The position numbers and the translations under genes are program-made. From contig NZ_JAFBCU010000001.1 in the NCBI RefSeq assembly GCF_016907875.1, positions 434,001 to 498,000 on the forward strand: a DNA stretch of 64,000 nucleotides, read 5' to 3'. This DNA comes from Arthrobacter roseus. Lineage in GTDB: Bacteria > Actinomycetota > Actinomycetes > Actinomycetales > Micrococcaceae. Shown here one piece after another: positions 55,721-64,000 of this stretch (positions are counted from its first letter, which is position 1; every line of letters begins with the position of its first letter). A model generated the notes under the pieces. The model searched no databases and had not been told where the DNA came from. It saw only the letters and a list, made by a program, of their open reading frames with translations.

Positions 55721-56236
55721 ATGCGTAGCATTAGGTACAGCTGGCTGACGACCATGGCTGTCGTGGCGGCACTTGCCGGCTGGATCCTGAACCTACTGGC
55801 AACCAGCTACGGATTCCCGGCTCCCAGCCTTCACCTCGTATCGCTATTGACCATGGCTTTTATTGTGGTCTTGACTCTCGGCCTGGGGCTGAAAGTGCGC
55901 GCCTGGCGCAACGGCAAACGTAACAAAGCGTTGGATCCGATTCTGGCTACGCGCACCCTGATTCTGGCTCAAGCGTGCGCCTATACCGGTGCGTTGATGT
56001 TCGGCTGGCACCTGGGAATTCTGGTGGATCAGTTCACCCTTGTGCAGGTTCGCGGGGTCACCGGAGGAATCTGGGGTTCGCTGGCCACCATTGCCGGTGG
56101 TGCTGCGATGATTGTCATTGGTCTCCTGGTAGAGCGGTTCTGTACCTTGCCGCCAGACGACGACGCTTTCACGAAAGATTCAGATGGTGCAGGGAACAGG
56201 CGTTCCGCGCGTGGTGATGAGGGGGAATATGCCTAG
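55721..56236 (+). CDS. DUF3180 membrane protein
   Basis: 171 residues with four helices (WLTTMAVVAALAGWILNLLA; LHLVSLLTMAFIVVLTLGLGL; LILAQACAYTGALMFGWHLG; GIWGSLATIAGGAAMIVIGLL). The family is actinobacterial and lies after folK in many genomes; its role is unknown. It starts 5 nt after folK. It ends in an acidic, polar tail and overlaps the next gene by 8 nt. Confidence 0.9.
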   Translation: MRSIRYSWLTTMAVVAALAGWILNLLATSYGFPAPSLHLVSLLTMAFIVVLTLGLGLKVRAWRNGKRNKALDPILATRTLILAQACAYTGALMFGWHLGILVDQFTLVQVRGVTGGIWGSLATIAGGAAMIVIGLLVERFCTLPPDDDAFTKDSDGAGNRRSARGDEGEYA

Positions 56237-56741
56237 TGAACCGATCGATCCGCACGGTGTTGTGTGGACTGGAGTATCGCCAAAGTATTTGACGGTCCGG
56301 CTCCTTGGATGGTTGCTGTCCACGGTGATCTGGCTGATAGTGCTGGGCATTCCGCTCGTACTCGTTCTGACGGGCGTATGGACGTGGTTGGCCCCCTGGA
56401 TCATCTGGTCCCTCGTCGCTTTAGAGGTCATTATCGCCGCTTGGACCGGTCTGCTGATACCGCGTCAGGTCCGCGCCATCGGTTATGCGGAACGTGATGA
56501 TGACCTATTGATCCGCAGCGGCCTGTTCTTCCAACGTGCCATGGTGGTCCCGTACGGCCGCATGCAGTATGTGGATGTTGCTGTCGGACCGGTGCAACGG
56601 GCTTTCGGGCTCTGTTCCCTTAAGCTGCACACGGCTGCGCCTGGAACCAACGCGGAAATTCCGGGACTTCCCGCGGACGAGGGTGCCCGCTTGCGAGAGC
56701 AGTTGAGCGCCCGCGGCGAGGCGAGGCTGGCCGGGCTGTGA
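56229..56741 (+). CDS. PH-domain (bPH2/DUF304) membrane protein, YdbS-like
   Basis: 170 residues from the ATG at 56229 (GGGGGA 2-7 nt upstream). Two membrane helices are followed by a bacterial PH domain (GYAERDDDLLIRSGLFFQRA, then MVVPYGRMQYVDV and GPVQRAFGLCSLKLHTA). In Bacillus, YdbS and YdbT act together. Here the partner gene follows with a GTGA overlap, so the two probably form a complex in the membrane. Confidence 0.88.
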   Translation: MPSEPIDPHGVVWTGVSPKYLTVRLLGWLLSTVIWLIVLGIPLVLVLTGVWTWLAPWIIWSLVALEVIIAAWTGLLIPRQVRAIGYAERDDDLLIRSGLFFQRAMVVPYGRMQYVDVAVGPVQRAFGLCSLKLHTAAPGTNAEIPGLPADEGARLREQLSARGEARLAGL

Positions 56742-58219
56742 GTGTTCCGGCGGAGGAACAGAGTTCTGATCCCTCATTGACCAAGACCTCCGAGGACGTC
56801 TGGCACCGAGTCCACCCGATCTCGCCGATGGTGCGTGGGTGGCTCGCTATTCTTGCGGTCCTCTTTGTCTTCGGCCGCGACCGAGTTGAAGGTATTTTTA
56901 CTGGGGATGTGCAGGATATTCCGTCTGAGGCGATCTGGTGGATTGTCGGTGCGGGGTCAGCGACCGTTTTGATCATTGCCTTGATCTTTTATCTGTCGTG
57001 GCGGTTCACGCGCTATCAGGTGACGGCTGAGCACGTGAAGGTCAACAGCGGTGTCCTGTTCCGCCAGCAGCGGCAAGCACGGTTGGACCGGGTCCAGGCA
57101 ATTGACCTGGGCCAGCCTCTGCTGGCCAGGATCTTCGGGCTCGCAGAGCTGAAATTTGAAGTCGCGGATGCGGGAGAGTCTGCCGTCAAGCTGTCATTTT
57201 TGAAGCTGCAGGACGCGCGGAGGTTGCGGGCAACCATTCTGAGTAGGGCAAGTGGTGATGAGTCTCCGGAATCGCCGGACCAGCCGGAGGAAGCTGAACG
57301 GCCCATTCTCAAGCTGACTGCCGGTCGTGTGCTCGGGGCTACCCTGTTATCCGGTGCAACGGTGTTTCTCATCCTCCTCGCGGCGATCGCCGTCACGTTG
57401 TCCGTGGTGTTCGAGCAGCCGCTGGTGATTACCGGCCTGCTGCCGGTGCTCATTGGTATAGCGGCAAGTTACTGGACCATGTTCAGCAATTCCTTCAACT
57501 TTCGGGTCTCTGTCCTCGAAGACGGAATCCGCCTTCGCTACGGGTTGTTGGATACCCGGACGCAGACCATTCCGCCCGGACGCGTTCAGGCGGTAGGCGT
57601 GATGCAGTCGCCGTTGTGGAGACTCACGGGCTGGTACAAGGTCTCGCTCAACGTGGCTGGCTATGGCGGCGCGGCCGGCGGAGAGTCAGGCGGCCGCAGT
57701 ACGCTCCTGCCCGTGGGCACGCGGCAGGAAGTCATGGAGCTGCTGGCACTGGTGCTTCCAGACCCGGGGACGGAAGATCCGATGGGCCTGTTCCACGCGG
57801 GCCTCGAGGGGAAGAACGACGACGGCGGCTTCACCACCAGCCCACGTCGTGTCCGGTGGATCAGCCCACTGACGTGGCGGCGCAACGGGTTCGTGGTGAC
57901 GCGCACTGCTCTCGTCGCGCGTTCGGGTGCATTCTGGCGGTATCTGGCGGTTGTCCCGCATGAACGTACCCAGTCGATGGCGCTGGAACGGGGGCCGTTG
58001 AGCCGCAGGTTCCACGCGATGGATCTGGTGCTTCACACCACTCCGGGCCCCGTCGCACTGCGTGTCCGTCAGATGGACAACCGAACGGCTGTGGAACTTT
58101 TCGATCTCCAGTCAGCCCGGGCGGCCGAGGCGAGAAAGCACAGCATCGGCGACCGTTGGCGTGAACGCCCCGCCAGCCGAGATGATGCTGCGCGATCGGA
58201 GGAGGACCCTCATGACTGA
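56738..58219 (+). CDS. PH-domain (bPH2/DUF304) membrane protein, YdbT-like
   Basis: 493 residues. Repeated bPH2 domains alternate with pairs of helices: the first PH segment YQVTAEHVKVNSGVLFRQQR and DLGQPLLARIFGLAELKFEV, the second LRYGLLDTRTQTIPPGRVQAV, the third FVVTRTALVARSGAFWRYLA. The C-terminal tail is charged ([20 protein letters not shown]). The start overlaps the YdbS-like stop (GTGA) and the end overlaps the DUF2520 gene by 8 nt. Role unknown; B. subtilis homologues relate to cell-envelope stress. Confidence 0.88.
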   Translation: MSVPAEEQSSDPSLTKTSEDVWHRVHPISPMVRGWLAILAVLFVFGRDRVEGIFTGDVQDIPSEAIWWIVGAGSATVLIIALIFYLSWRFTRYQVTAEHVKVNSGVLFRQQRQARLDRVQAIDLGQPLLARIFGLAELKFEVADAGESAVKLSFLKLQDARRLRATILSRASGDESPESPDQPEEAERPILKLTAGRVLGATLLSGATVFLILLAAIAVTLSVVFEQPLVITGLLPVLIGIAASYWTMFSNSFNFRVSVLEDGIRLRYGLLDTRTQTIPPGRVQAVGVMQSPLWRLTGWYKVSLNVAGYGGAAGGESGGRSTLLPVGTRQEVMELLALVLPDPGTEDPMGLFHAGLEGKNDDGGFTTSPRRVRWISPLTWRRNGFVVTRTALVARSGAFWRYLAVVPHERTQSMALERGPLSRRFHAMDLVLHTTPGPVALRVRQMDNRTAVELFDLQSARAAEARKHSIGDRWRERPASRDDAARSEEDPHD

Positions 58220-59117
58220 GCCAGCACGCAAACCGGGCCGACTGGGCGTGGGAATCATTGGAGCAGGAAAAGTCGGCGCGGTGCTCGGCTCCGCATTACG
58301 CGCGGCCGGTCACGCCGTCGTCGGGGTTTCCGCTGTATCTGACGCCAGCTTGGAGCGTGCAGAGAATCTGTTGCCGGGCGTTCCGGTGCTGGACGTCCCG
58401 GACGTCGTGGAGCGGTCCGAACTGGTGTTGCTGGCTGTCCCGGATGATGCCCTTGAACAGCTGGTTTCAGGGCTCGCCGCAACTCGAACGTGGCAGGCTG
58501 GGCAGATTGTGGCTCACACCTCGGGACGGTTCGGAACAGGCGTTCTTGCGCCGGCCAACGCCATGGGCGTGATCGGGCTGGCGTTACACCCAGCCATGAC
58601 GTTCACCGGGATGAGCCTGGACCTCTCGCGGTTGCCCGACTGCACGTTCGCGGTCACCGCGCCGGCGGCGGTGCTGCCGATTGCGCAGGCACTCGTTGTG
58701 GAGATGGGCGCCGAACCGATCGTCCTGGGCGAAGCGGACCGCGTCATCTACCACATGGCCCTTGCCCATGCCTCGAACCACCTGGTGACCATCACCGCCC
58801 AGTCCGCCGAACTGCTCAAAAGTATCGGTGTGGAGGACCCGTCGCGGCTTCTCGGTCCGCTCCTGCGTGCCTCCCTGGAGAATGCGTTGGCCAGCGGAGA
58901 AACAGCGCTCACCGGTCCGGTGGTACGCGGCGATCTCGGCACGGTCCGTGCGCACACGGATGCTCTCGCGTCCGTTCAATCCGAAGACATCCGCCATGCC
59001 TACCGGGAACTGGCCAAAGCAACCGCCGCGCGGGCCGCAGGACGGGGCACTCTCAAACCGGACCAGGCCAGAGCGATCCTGGACATACTCTCCGGCGGGA
59101 ACGCAGGATCATCATGA
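58212..59117 (+). CDS. Rossmann/DUF2520 NAD(P)-binding protein next to panC
   Basis: 301 residues. The N-terminal Rossmann motif [21 protein letters not shown] and [17 protein letters not shown] resemble the ketopantoate-reductase/6-phosphogluconate-dehydrogenase superfamily; the C-terminal helical DUF2520 domain begins near residue 150 ([20 protein letters not shown]). It overlaps panC by ATGA. The family has no established reaction. A role in pantothenate synthesis is a guess from position; no panE is in the window. Confidence 0.87.
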   Translation: MTEPARKPGRLGVGIIGAGKVGAVLGSALRAAGHAVVGVSAVSDASLERAENLLPGVPVLDVPDVVERSELVLLAVPDDALEQLVSGLAATRTWQAGQIVAHTSGRFGTGVLAPANAMGVIGLALHPAMTFTGMSLDLSRLPDCTFAVTAPAAVLPIAQALVVEMGAEPIVLGEADRVIYHMALAHASNHLVTITAQSAELLKSIGVEDPSRLLGPLLRASLENALASGETALTGPVVRGDLGTVRAHTDALASVQSEDIRHAYRELAKATAARAAGRGTLKPDQARAILDILSGGNAGSS

Positions 59118-60019
59118 CTGAACCGGTCCTGATCACTACCAGGGGCGCACTAAAGGAAGCCATCCGGCGTCATGAAGGATCGTCCCTTGGGCTCGTCCCC
59201 ACCATGGGCGCGCTGCATGAAGGCCACGAAGCGCTCGTCCGTGCAGTAAGGGAAGCGAACGTCGTCGTCGTCGTCACCATCTTTGTGAACCCTCTTCAGT
59301 TCGGTGAGCCGCAGGATCTGGAGCGGTACCCGCGCACCCTCGATGAAGACCTCGAGCTGCTGGCCCGTAGCGGCGCGGATCTGGTCTTTGCCCCGTCGGC
59401 GGAGGAGATGTACCCCCAAGGGGAACCACTCGTGGGGCTCGACGCCGGCCGCCTCGGCAAGCGGTTCGAAGGGGCTTCCCGGCCTGGACATTTCAACGGC
59501 ATGCTCACCGTGGTCAGCAAATTGTTCCACCTCGCCCAGCCCGCGCCGGAGTGCGCCTACCGCGCCTATTTCGGACAGAAGGACGCGCAGCAACTGGCCC
59601 TGATCAGAGCGATGGTCCATGACCTCAACTTCCCTATTGAGGTCGTGGCAGTTCCAACGGTTCGCAATGCCGACGGGCTGGCCCTGTCCAGCCGCAACCG
59701 CCGCCTATCCCGTGAGCAGCAGGAAGCAGCCCTGGTCCTCTCGCGTGCCCTCCGTCTCCTGGAAGCAAGGGCGGACGCCCACGAACCGTTGGACCCGGAC
59801 TCCGCCGTCGCGCTGGTCAACAGCCAGAACCTGGTGGACCTTGACTACCTTGAGGTAGTGGATCCGGACACGCTCGAAGCGCTCGCCTTCAATTGTCACC
59901 AGACACCTTTTACCGGCACTGCGCTTGCTTTGATAGCAGCCCGTGTAGGCAATGTTCGGCTGATCGACAATCTTCCACTCGGTAGTGTGGACCCGCATCC
60001 GGGGTCCTGCGAGGCATAG
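59114..60019 (+). CDS. panC: Pantoate--beta-alanine ligase
   Basis: 301 residues, start overlapping the DUF2520 stop. It makes pantothenate from pantoate and beta-alanine with [20 protein letters not shown] contains the nucleotidyl-transferase HxGH motif, and [30 protein letters not shown] and SSRNRRLS are family-specific. Neither panB nor panD is in the window. Confidence 0.96.
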   Translation: MTEPVLITTRGALKEAIRRHEGSSLGLVPTMGALHEGHEALVRAVREANVVVVVTIFVNPLQFGEPQDLERYPRTLDEDLELLARSGADLVFAPSAEEMYPQGEPLVGLDAGRLGKRFEGASRPGHFNGMLTVVSKLFHLAQPAPECAYRAYFGQKDAQQLALIRAMVHDLNFPIEVVAVPTVRNADGLALSSRNRRLSREQQEAALVLSRALRLLEARADAHEPLDPDSAVALVNSQNLVDLDYLEVVDPDTLEALAFNCHQTPFTGTALALIAARVGNVRLIDNLPLGSVDPHPGSCEA

Positions 60020-60058
60020 AACATTCCTTAACGCCCATACCCGGTAACCTTATATACC

Positions 60059-61564
60059 GTGACGACTGATAAAGGAACCCCCAGCGAAACAGCCGAGTTC
60101 GACGAGCAAATGCGCGTTCGCATGGACAAGCGCACCAAACTGATCGAAGGAGGCCGCGAGGCATACCCTGTTGGCGTCGCCAGGACGCATTCGCTCAAAG
60201 AGGTCCGAGAAAAACACGATGGCCTCAATCCGGACGAAGCTACCGGCGAAATGGTGGGTGTCACCGGTCGCGTTGTCTTTGTCCGCAATACTGGGAAACT
60301 CTGCTTCGCCACGCTCCAGGAGGGCAACGGAACCCGCCTCCAAGCCATGCTCAGCCTCGCCGTCATCGGTGCGGAAGCGCTCGCGGACTGGAAGTCGCTC
60401 GTGGATCTGGGGGACCACGTGTTCATCCACGGTGAGGTCATCTCGTCCCGACGAGGCGAACTCTCCATCATGGCCGACACCTGGCAGATGGCCTCCAAAG
60501 CGCTGCGCCCTCTACCAATTCTGCACGCGGACCTCAACGAGGAAACTCGTGTCCGCCGCCGTTATGTTGACCTGATGGTCCGGGATGAAGCCCGCGAAAT
60601 GGTGTATCGACGCGCCGCTATCACCAGAGCTGTCCGTGAATCTCTCCATTCACACGGTTATGTCGAAGTGGAGACGCCCATTTTGCAACTCATGCATGGT
60701 GGTGCAACTGCCAGGCCTTTTGAAACGCACCTTAATGCGTTTGATCAGAAAATGACTCTGCGTATTGCTTTGGAGCTATACCTGAAGCGTGCGGTTGTTG
60801 GCGGCATAGATCGCGTCTACGAAATTGGCCGGATTTTCCGCAATGAAGGCGTCGACTCCTCGCACAGTCCAGAGTTCACCATGCTGGAGTGCTACGAAGC
60901 ATGGGCAGATCAATTCGTGATGGCTGAGCGGATGAAGGAGATCATTCTCAGGTGTGCTGATCTGTTGGGGTCCAGGACCATTGAAACCGAGGCCGGTACC
61001 ATCAACCTCGACGGGGACTGGAAATGGTTGGCGGTGCATACGGGTCTCTCCGATGCAGTCGGTGAAGAAATTACTCCGCAGACCAGTGCCGAACGTCTGC
61101 GCGAGATTGCTGAGAAGCATGAAGTGGGTATTTCTGCTGAATGGAACGCCGAGAAACTGGTGATGGAATTATTCAGCGAAATAGTTGAACCAACACTGAT
61201 TCAGCCTACGTTTGTGTACGATTACCCGCCACTGGCTCAACCACTGGCACGTCCGCATCGCGAAAAGCCGGACCTGATCGAAGCGTGGGACCTGATCATC
61301 GGCGGTATGGAGCGGGGCACGGCCTTCAGTGAGCTCATCGACCCCGTGATTCAGCGGGAGCGACTCACACGCCAGTCACTCATGGCGACCGCGGGGGACG
61401 ACGAGGCAATGCAGTTGGACGAGGACTTCCTGCGCGCACTCGAACACGGTGCGCCGCCGATGGGTGGAATTGGTCTAGGAATAGACCGCCTTGTCATGCT
61501 GTTTACGCAGGCAGGAATTCGGGAGAGTATTCTCTTTCCCCTCCTCAAACCGGAAGTCGGATAG
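60059..61564 (+). CDS. lysS: Lysyl-tRNA synthetase (class II)
   Basis: 501 residues, GTG start. The N-terminal OB-fold anticodon domain covers about residues 65-150 (VTGRVVFVRNTGKLCFATLQ). Class II motif 2 is VYEIGRIFRNEGVDSSHSPE, then FTMLECYEAWAD; motif 3 is GIGLGIDRLVMLF. TAACCT (60045-60050) lies 8 nt before the GTG, without Shine-Dalgarno, so a leaderless start is possible. Confidence 0.97.
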   Translation: MTTDKGTPSETAEFDEQMRVRMDKRTKLIEGGREAYPVGVARTHSLKEVREKHDGLNPDEATGEMVGVTGRVVFVRNTGKLCFATLQEGNGTRLQAMLSLAVIGAEALADWKSLVDLGDHVFIHGEVISSRRGELSIMADTWQMASKALRPLPILHADLNEETRVRRRYVDLMVRDEAREMVYRRAAITRAVRESLHSHGYVEVETPILQLMHGGATARPFETHLNAFDQKMTLRIALELYLKRAVVGGIDRVYEIGRIFRNEGVDSSHSPEFTMLECYEAWADQFVMAERMKEIILRCADLLGSRTIETEAGTINLDGDWKWLAVHTGLSDAVGEEITPQTSAERLREIAEKHEVGISAEWNAEKLVMELFSEIVEPTLIQPTFVYDYPPLAQPLARPHREKPDLIEAWDLIIGGMERGTAFSELIDPVIQRERLTRQSLMATAGDDEAMQLDEDFLRALEHGAPPMGGIGLGIDRLVMLFTQAGIRESILFPLLKPEVG

Positions 61565-61568
61565 ATCC

Positions 61569-61718
61569 ATGGAGTACCTGGCCGTTATCCTTCCCTCGCT
61601 GTGCGTGGGCTTAGTGTTTTACTTTGTGATGAAAGCAATCTTCAACGCTGACCGTTCCGAAAGGGAGGCGATGGCGGAAGCCGACCGCCGCGACGAAGAA
61701 GAGTCAGCTAACCACTAA
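61569..61718 (+). CDS. Small membrane protein (49 aa), function unknown
   Basis: Starts 4 nt after the lysS stop. One membrane helix (LAVILPSLCVGLVFYFVMKAIF) is followed by a strongly charged tail (NADRSEREAMAEADRRDEEE). The tidy helix-plus-charged-tail layout and tight spacing suggest a real gene co-transcribed with lysS. No family known to me. Confidence 0.65.
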   Translation: MEYLAVILPSLCVGLVFYFVMKAIFNADRSEREAMAEADRRDEEESANH

Positions 61719-61732
61719 GAAACAAATTTTTA

Positions 61733-61761
61733 TTGCGTCATTCGCCCTTTACAGAGATAAT
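61733..61761 (+). promoter_or_regulatory. Probable lsr2 promoter
   Basis: TTGCGT (61733-61738), a 17-nt spacer and GATAAT (61756-61761) form a good -35/-10 pair in an AT-rich gap, about 70 nt before the lsr2 ATG. Confidence 0.6.
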
Positions 61762-61831
61762 CGTACGGGGCGGGGATATTCTCCGGAAAATGACTAGGCC
61801 CTCAGGGCCGATCCGAAGAAAGGCTTGACTA

Positions 61832-62152
61832 ATGGCGCAAAAAGTAGAAGTAATTCTGATCGATGATCTCGATGAAGGTCACGCAGATGAGACAATCCGC
61901 TTTGGTGTGGACGGATCTGAGTATGAAATAGATCTCTCATCGGCTCACGCGGACGAGTTCCGTTCAGCAGTGCGGACATACGTGGACGCTGCCAGAAAGA
62001 TCAGCCGCGCCAAGAGTGCCCCTGCGGCAACACGGAATCAGGACACGGCAAAAATCCGCGAATGGGCCCGTAAGAACGGGCGCAAGGTTTCCTCACGTGG
62101 CCGCATCAGTGCTGACATTGCAGAGGCCTACCGCGCAGCGCAGGGTCACTAG
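61832..62152 (+). CDS. lsr2: Lsr2-family nucleoid-associated protein (H-NS-like xenogeneic silencer)
   Basis: 106 residues, GAAAGG upstream. The N-terminal oligomerisation domain is MAQKVEVILIDDLDEGHADE through residue about 60; the C-terminal DNA-binding domain has IREWARKNGRKVSSRGRIS with the AT-hook-like RGR, and ends IAEAYRAAQ. It bridges and silences AT-rich DNA. It has its own promoter and a strong terminator hairpin downstream. Confidence 0.96.
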   Translation: MAQKVEVILIDDLDEGHADETIRFGVDGSEYEIDLSSAHADEFRSAVRTYVDAARKISRAKSAPAATRNQDTAKIREWARKNGRKVSSRGRISADIAEAYRAAQGH

Positions 62153-62178
62153 GGCTCTCGTACTGGCATTCAGGTGTA

Positions 62179-62207
62179 AACGGCCGCGGGCCTGACCCGC
62201 GGCCGTT
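62179..62207 (+). terminator. Terminator hairpin after lsr2
   Basis: AACGGCCGCGGG (62179-62190), loop CCTGA, CCCGCGGCCGTT (62196-62207): 12 bp perfect stem, followed by only TC rather than a T-run. It lies 27 nt after the lsr2 stop and ahead of the clpC leader. Confidence 0.75.
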
Positions 62208-62285
62208 CACCCGATGGCGAACACGCCCCACGATTGGCTGACGGCCCCGTAGCATCGGAGTACATGTTAGCTAGGAGTGTGCCTC

Positions 62286-64000
62286 ATGTTTGAGAGATTT
62301 ACTGATCGTGCCCGTCGGGTTGTTGTGCTGGCTCAGGAAGAAGCCCGCATGCTCAACCACAACTACATCGGCACCGAGCACATCCTGCTTGGCCTCATCC
62401 ATGAGGGCGAAGGTGTCGCTGCCAAAGCTCTGGAGTCCCTGGGTATTTCGCTGGGGGCAGTCCGGGAACAGGTGCAGGAGATCATCGGCCAGGGCCAGCA
62501 GGCTCCCTCGGGCCACATCCCCTTTACACCACGCGCCAAGAAGGTCCTGGAACTGTCACTGCGCGAGGCGCTGCAGCTTGGCCACAATTACATCGGTACC
62601 GAGCACATCCTGCTGGGCCTCATTCGCGAGGGTGAAGGCGTTGCCGCCCAGGTCCTCGTCAAGCTTGGTGCTGATCTGAATCGGGTTCGCCAGCAGGTTA
62701 TCCAGCTCCTGTCCGGGTACCAGGGCAAGGAGCCGGTGTCCTCTGGAAGCCAGCAGGCTGAAGGCACGCCTGCGGGCTCTGTGGTGCTGGACCAGTTTGG
62801 TCGCAACCTCACGCAGGCCGCCCGCGAGTCCAAGCTTGATCCAGTCATTGGCCGTGAGCATGAGATGGAACGCGTCATGCAGGTCCTCTCTCGCCGTACC
62901 AAGAACAACCCGGTTCTCATCGGTGAGCCCGGTGTCGGGAAGACGGCCGTCGTTGAGGGGCTTGCCCAAGCCATAGTGCGCGGAGACGTGCCGGAGACCA
63001 TCAAGGACAAGCAGGTCTACACCCTTGACCTCGGTTCTCTCGTTGCGGGTTCCCGCTACCGTGGTGATTTTGAGGAGCGATTGAAGAAGGTCCTCAAGGA
63101 GATCCGTACGCGCGGTGACATCATCCTCTTCATCGACGAGATCCACACTCTTGTTGGAGCTGGCGCGGCGGAGGGTGCCATCGACGCGGCGTCAATTCTG
63201 AAGCCGATGCTCGCTCGTGGAGAGCTGCAGACCATTGGTGCAACAACTCTGGACGAGTACCGCAAGCACATTGAAAAGGATGCCGCGCTGGAGCGTCGTT
63301 TCCAGCCCATTCAGGTCAGTGAGCCCACGGTTGCGCTGTCCATCGAGATCTTGAAGGGGTTGCGAGACCGCTATGAGGCGCACCATCGTGTGTCCATCAC
63401 CGATGGCGCGCTGACCGCTGCAGCGACGCTGGCCGAACGCTACATCTCGGATCGGTTCCTGCCAGACAAGGCGATCGATCTCATCGACGAAGCCGGCGCA
63501 CGTCTGCGCATTCGCCGGATGACCGCGCCACCGGAGCTCAAGGAGATCGACGAACGCATTGCCGAAGTGCGGAAAGAAAAAGAATCCGCCATTGACGCCC
63601 AGGACTTCGAGGGTGCAGCGGGCTTGCGGGACAAAGAACAGAAACTGCAAGAAGAGCGCTCCGAGAAGGAGCAACAGTGGAAGTCCGGCGGCCTCGATGA
63701 CATCGCGGAGGTGGATGAGGAACTGATCGCGGAAGTCCTCGCCAACTCCACGGGCATCCCTGTGTTGAAGCTCACCGAGGAAGAGTCCTCGCGTCTGCTC
63801 AACATGGAAGATGAGCTGCACAAGCGGGTAGTCGGCCAGGACGAGGCCATCAAGTCTCTTTCGCAGGCCATCCGCCGCACGCGGGCGGGCTTGAAAGATC
63901 CCAAGCGTCCAGGTGGGTCGTTCATCTTCGCTGGACCCACCGGCGTCGGAAAGACGGAGCTCGCAAAGGCTCTGGCTGAGTTCTTGTTTGGTGAAGAGGA
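62286..64000 (+). CDS. clpC: ATP-dependent Clp protease ATPase subunit ClpC (3' end outside window)
   Basis: 571 codons are visible; AGGAG 8 nt before the ATG. The Clp-N repeats (two copies of [14 protein letters not shown], about residues 25 and 100) come first. AAA+ domain 1 has Walker A GEPGVGKT and Walker [12 protein letters not shown]. The middle UVR-type region is [20 protein letters not shown], the mark of ClpC rather than ClpA or ClpB. The window ends just after the domain 2 Walker [17 protein letters not shown]. It unfolds proteins for ClpP. Confidence 0.97.
   Translation, partial: MFERFTDRARRVVVLAQEEARMLNHNYIGTEHILLGLIHEGEGVAAKALESLGISLGAVREQVQEIIGQGQQAPSGHIPFTPRAKKVLELSLREALQLGHNYIGTEHILLGLIREGEGVAAQVLVKLGADLNRVRQQVIQLLSGYQGKEPVSSGSQQAEGTPAGSVVLDQFGRNLTQAARESKLDPVIGREHEMERVMQVLSRRTKNNPVLIGEPGVGKTAVVEGLAQAIVRGDVPETIKDKQVYTLDLGSLVAGSRYRGDFEERLKKVLKEIRTRGDIILFIDEIHTLVGAGAAEGAIDAASILKPMLARGELQTIGATTLDEYRKHIEKDAALERRFQPIQVSEPTVALSIEILKGLRDRYEAHHRVSITDGALTAAATLAERYISDRFLPDKAIDLIDEAGARLRIRRMTAPPELKEIDERIAEVRKEKESAIDAQDFEGAAGLRDKEQKLQEERSEKEQQWKSGGLDDIAEVDEELIAEVLANSTGIPVLKLTEEESSRLLNMEDELHKRVVGQDEAIKSLSQAIRRTRAGLKDPKRPGGSFIFAGPTGVGKTELAKALAEFLFGEE

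Noticed and set aside
63192-63940. Long minus-strand ORFs opposite clpC
   Set aside because: They mirror the clpC codons, have no family features, and clpC itself is unmistakable.

Overview
The window looks like chromosome from a moderately high-GC actinobacterium, most likely Micrococcaceae (Arthrobacter-like). The basis is gene order and protein families: Lsr2, ClpC, PduO-type adenosyltransferase, DUF3180, DUF2342, LigD with Pol-PE-Lig order, a bacterial topoisomerase IB, a copper amine oxidase of the Arthrobacter type, many GTG starts and several apparently leaderless starts. No rRNA, tRNA, CRISPR array, insertion sequence or prophage gene was seen.

Layout. 1-3.9 kb: an Old-Yellow-Enzyme reductase cut by the window edge, a broken VOC gene, an SDR epimerase, a second VOC protein and a TetR regulator. 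4.0-7.6 kb: copper amine oxidase plus APC permease, divergent from the TetR gene, reading as an amine uptake and oxidation module. 7.7-16.2 kb: LigD, phosphoketolase, an SRPBCC protein, a convergent cobalamin adenosyltransferase / paired SMR exporter operon and a BCCT osmolyte transporter. 16.4-20.9 kb: a small Cys-rich protein, an APC permease, a RelA/SpoT-domain protein, an M50-type membrane protease and an alpha/beta hydrolase. 20.9-22.3 kb is gene-poor, with inverted repeats and short unrecognised ORFs. 22.3-30.7 kb: PfkB kinase, PEBP protein, a PemK/MazF toxin without an intact antitoxin, HAD phosphatase, glycerophosphodiesterase, a phosphotransferase, a uracil-type permease beside a RutE-like reductase, and a TerC protein preceded by a yybP-ykoY (Mn2+) riboswitch. 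30.8-46.6 kb: phosphoglucomutase, acyl-CoA ligase, POT peptide transporter, amidase, S51 peptidase, rhodanese-pheA, topoisomerase IB, YegS-like lipid kinase, serS, two HAD hydrolases, a SatD-like regulator and pyrophosphatase.

46.7-64 kb is the conserved housekeeping block: PBP4-type carboxypeptidase, DUF2342 metalloprotease, tilS, hpt, ftsH, folE, folP, folB, folK, DUF3180, two PH-domain membrane proteins, DUF2520, panC, lysS, a small membrane protein, lsr2 and the first 571 codons of clpC. From folP to panC the genes are separated by 5 nt or less or overlap, so folate and pantothenate synthesis are probably co-expressed with the PH-domain proteins.

The most unusual signal not explained by genes is a family of four intergenic palindromic elements (near 16.7, 33.1, 34.8 and 43.7 kb). 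They share a GGTCACCC / GGGTGACC core; the best-preserved copy folds as a hairpin nested inside a longer hairpin. Other points of interest are the orphan toxin with a beheaded antitoxin frame, the Mn riboswitch with a mutually exclusive hairpin, and the paired SMR genes with opposite charge bias.
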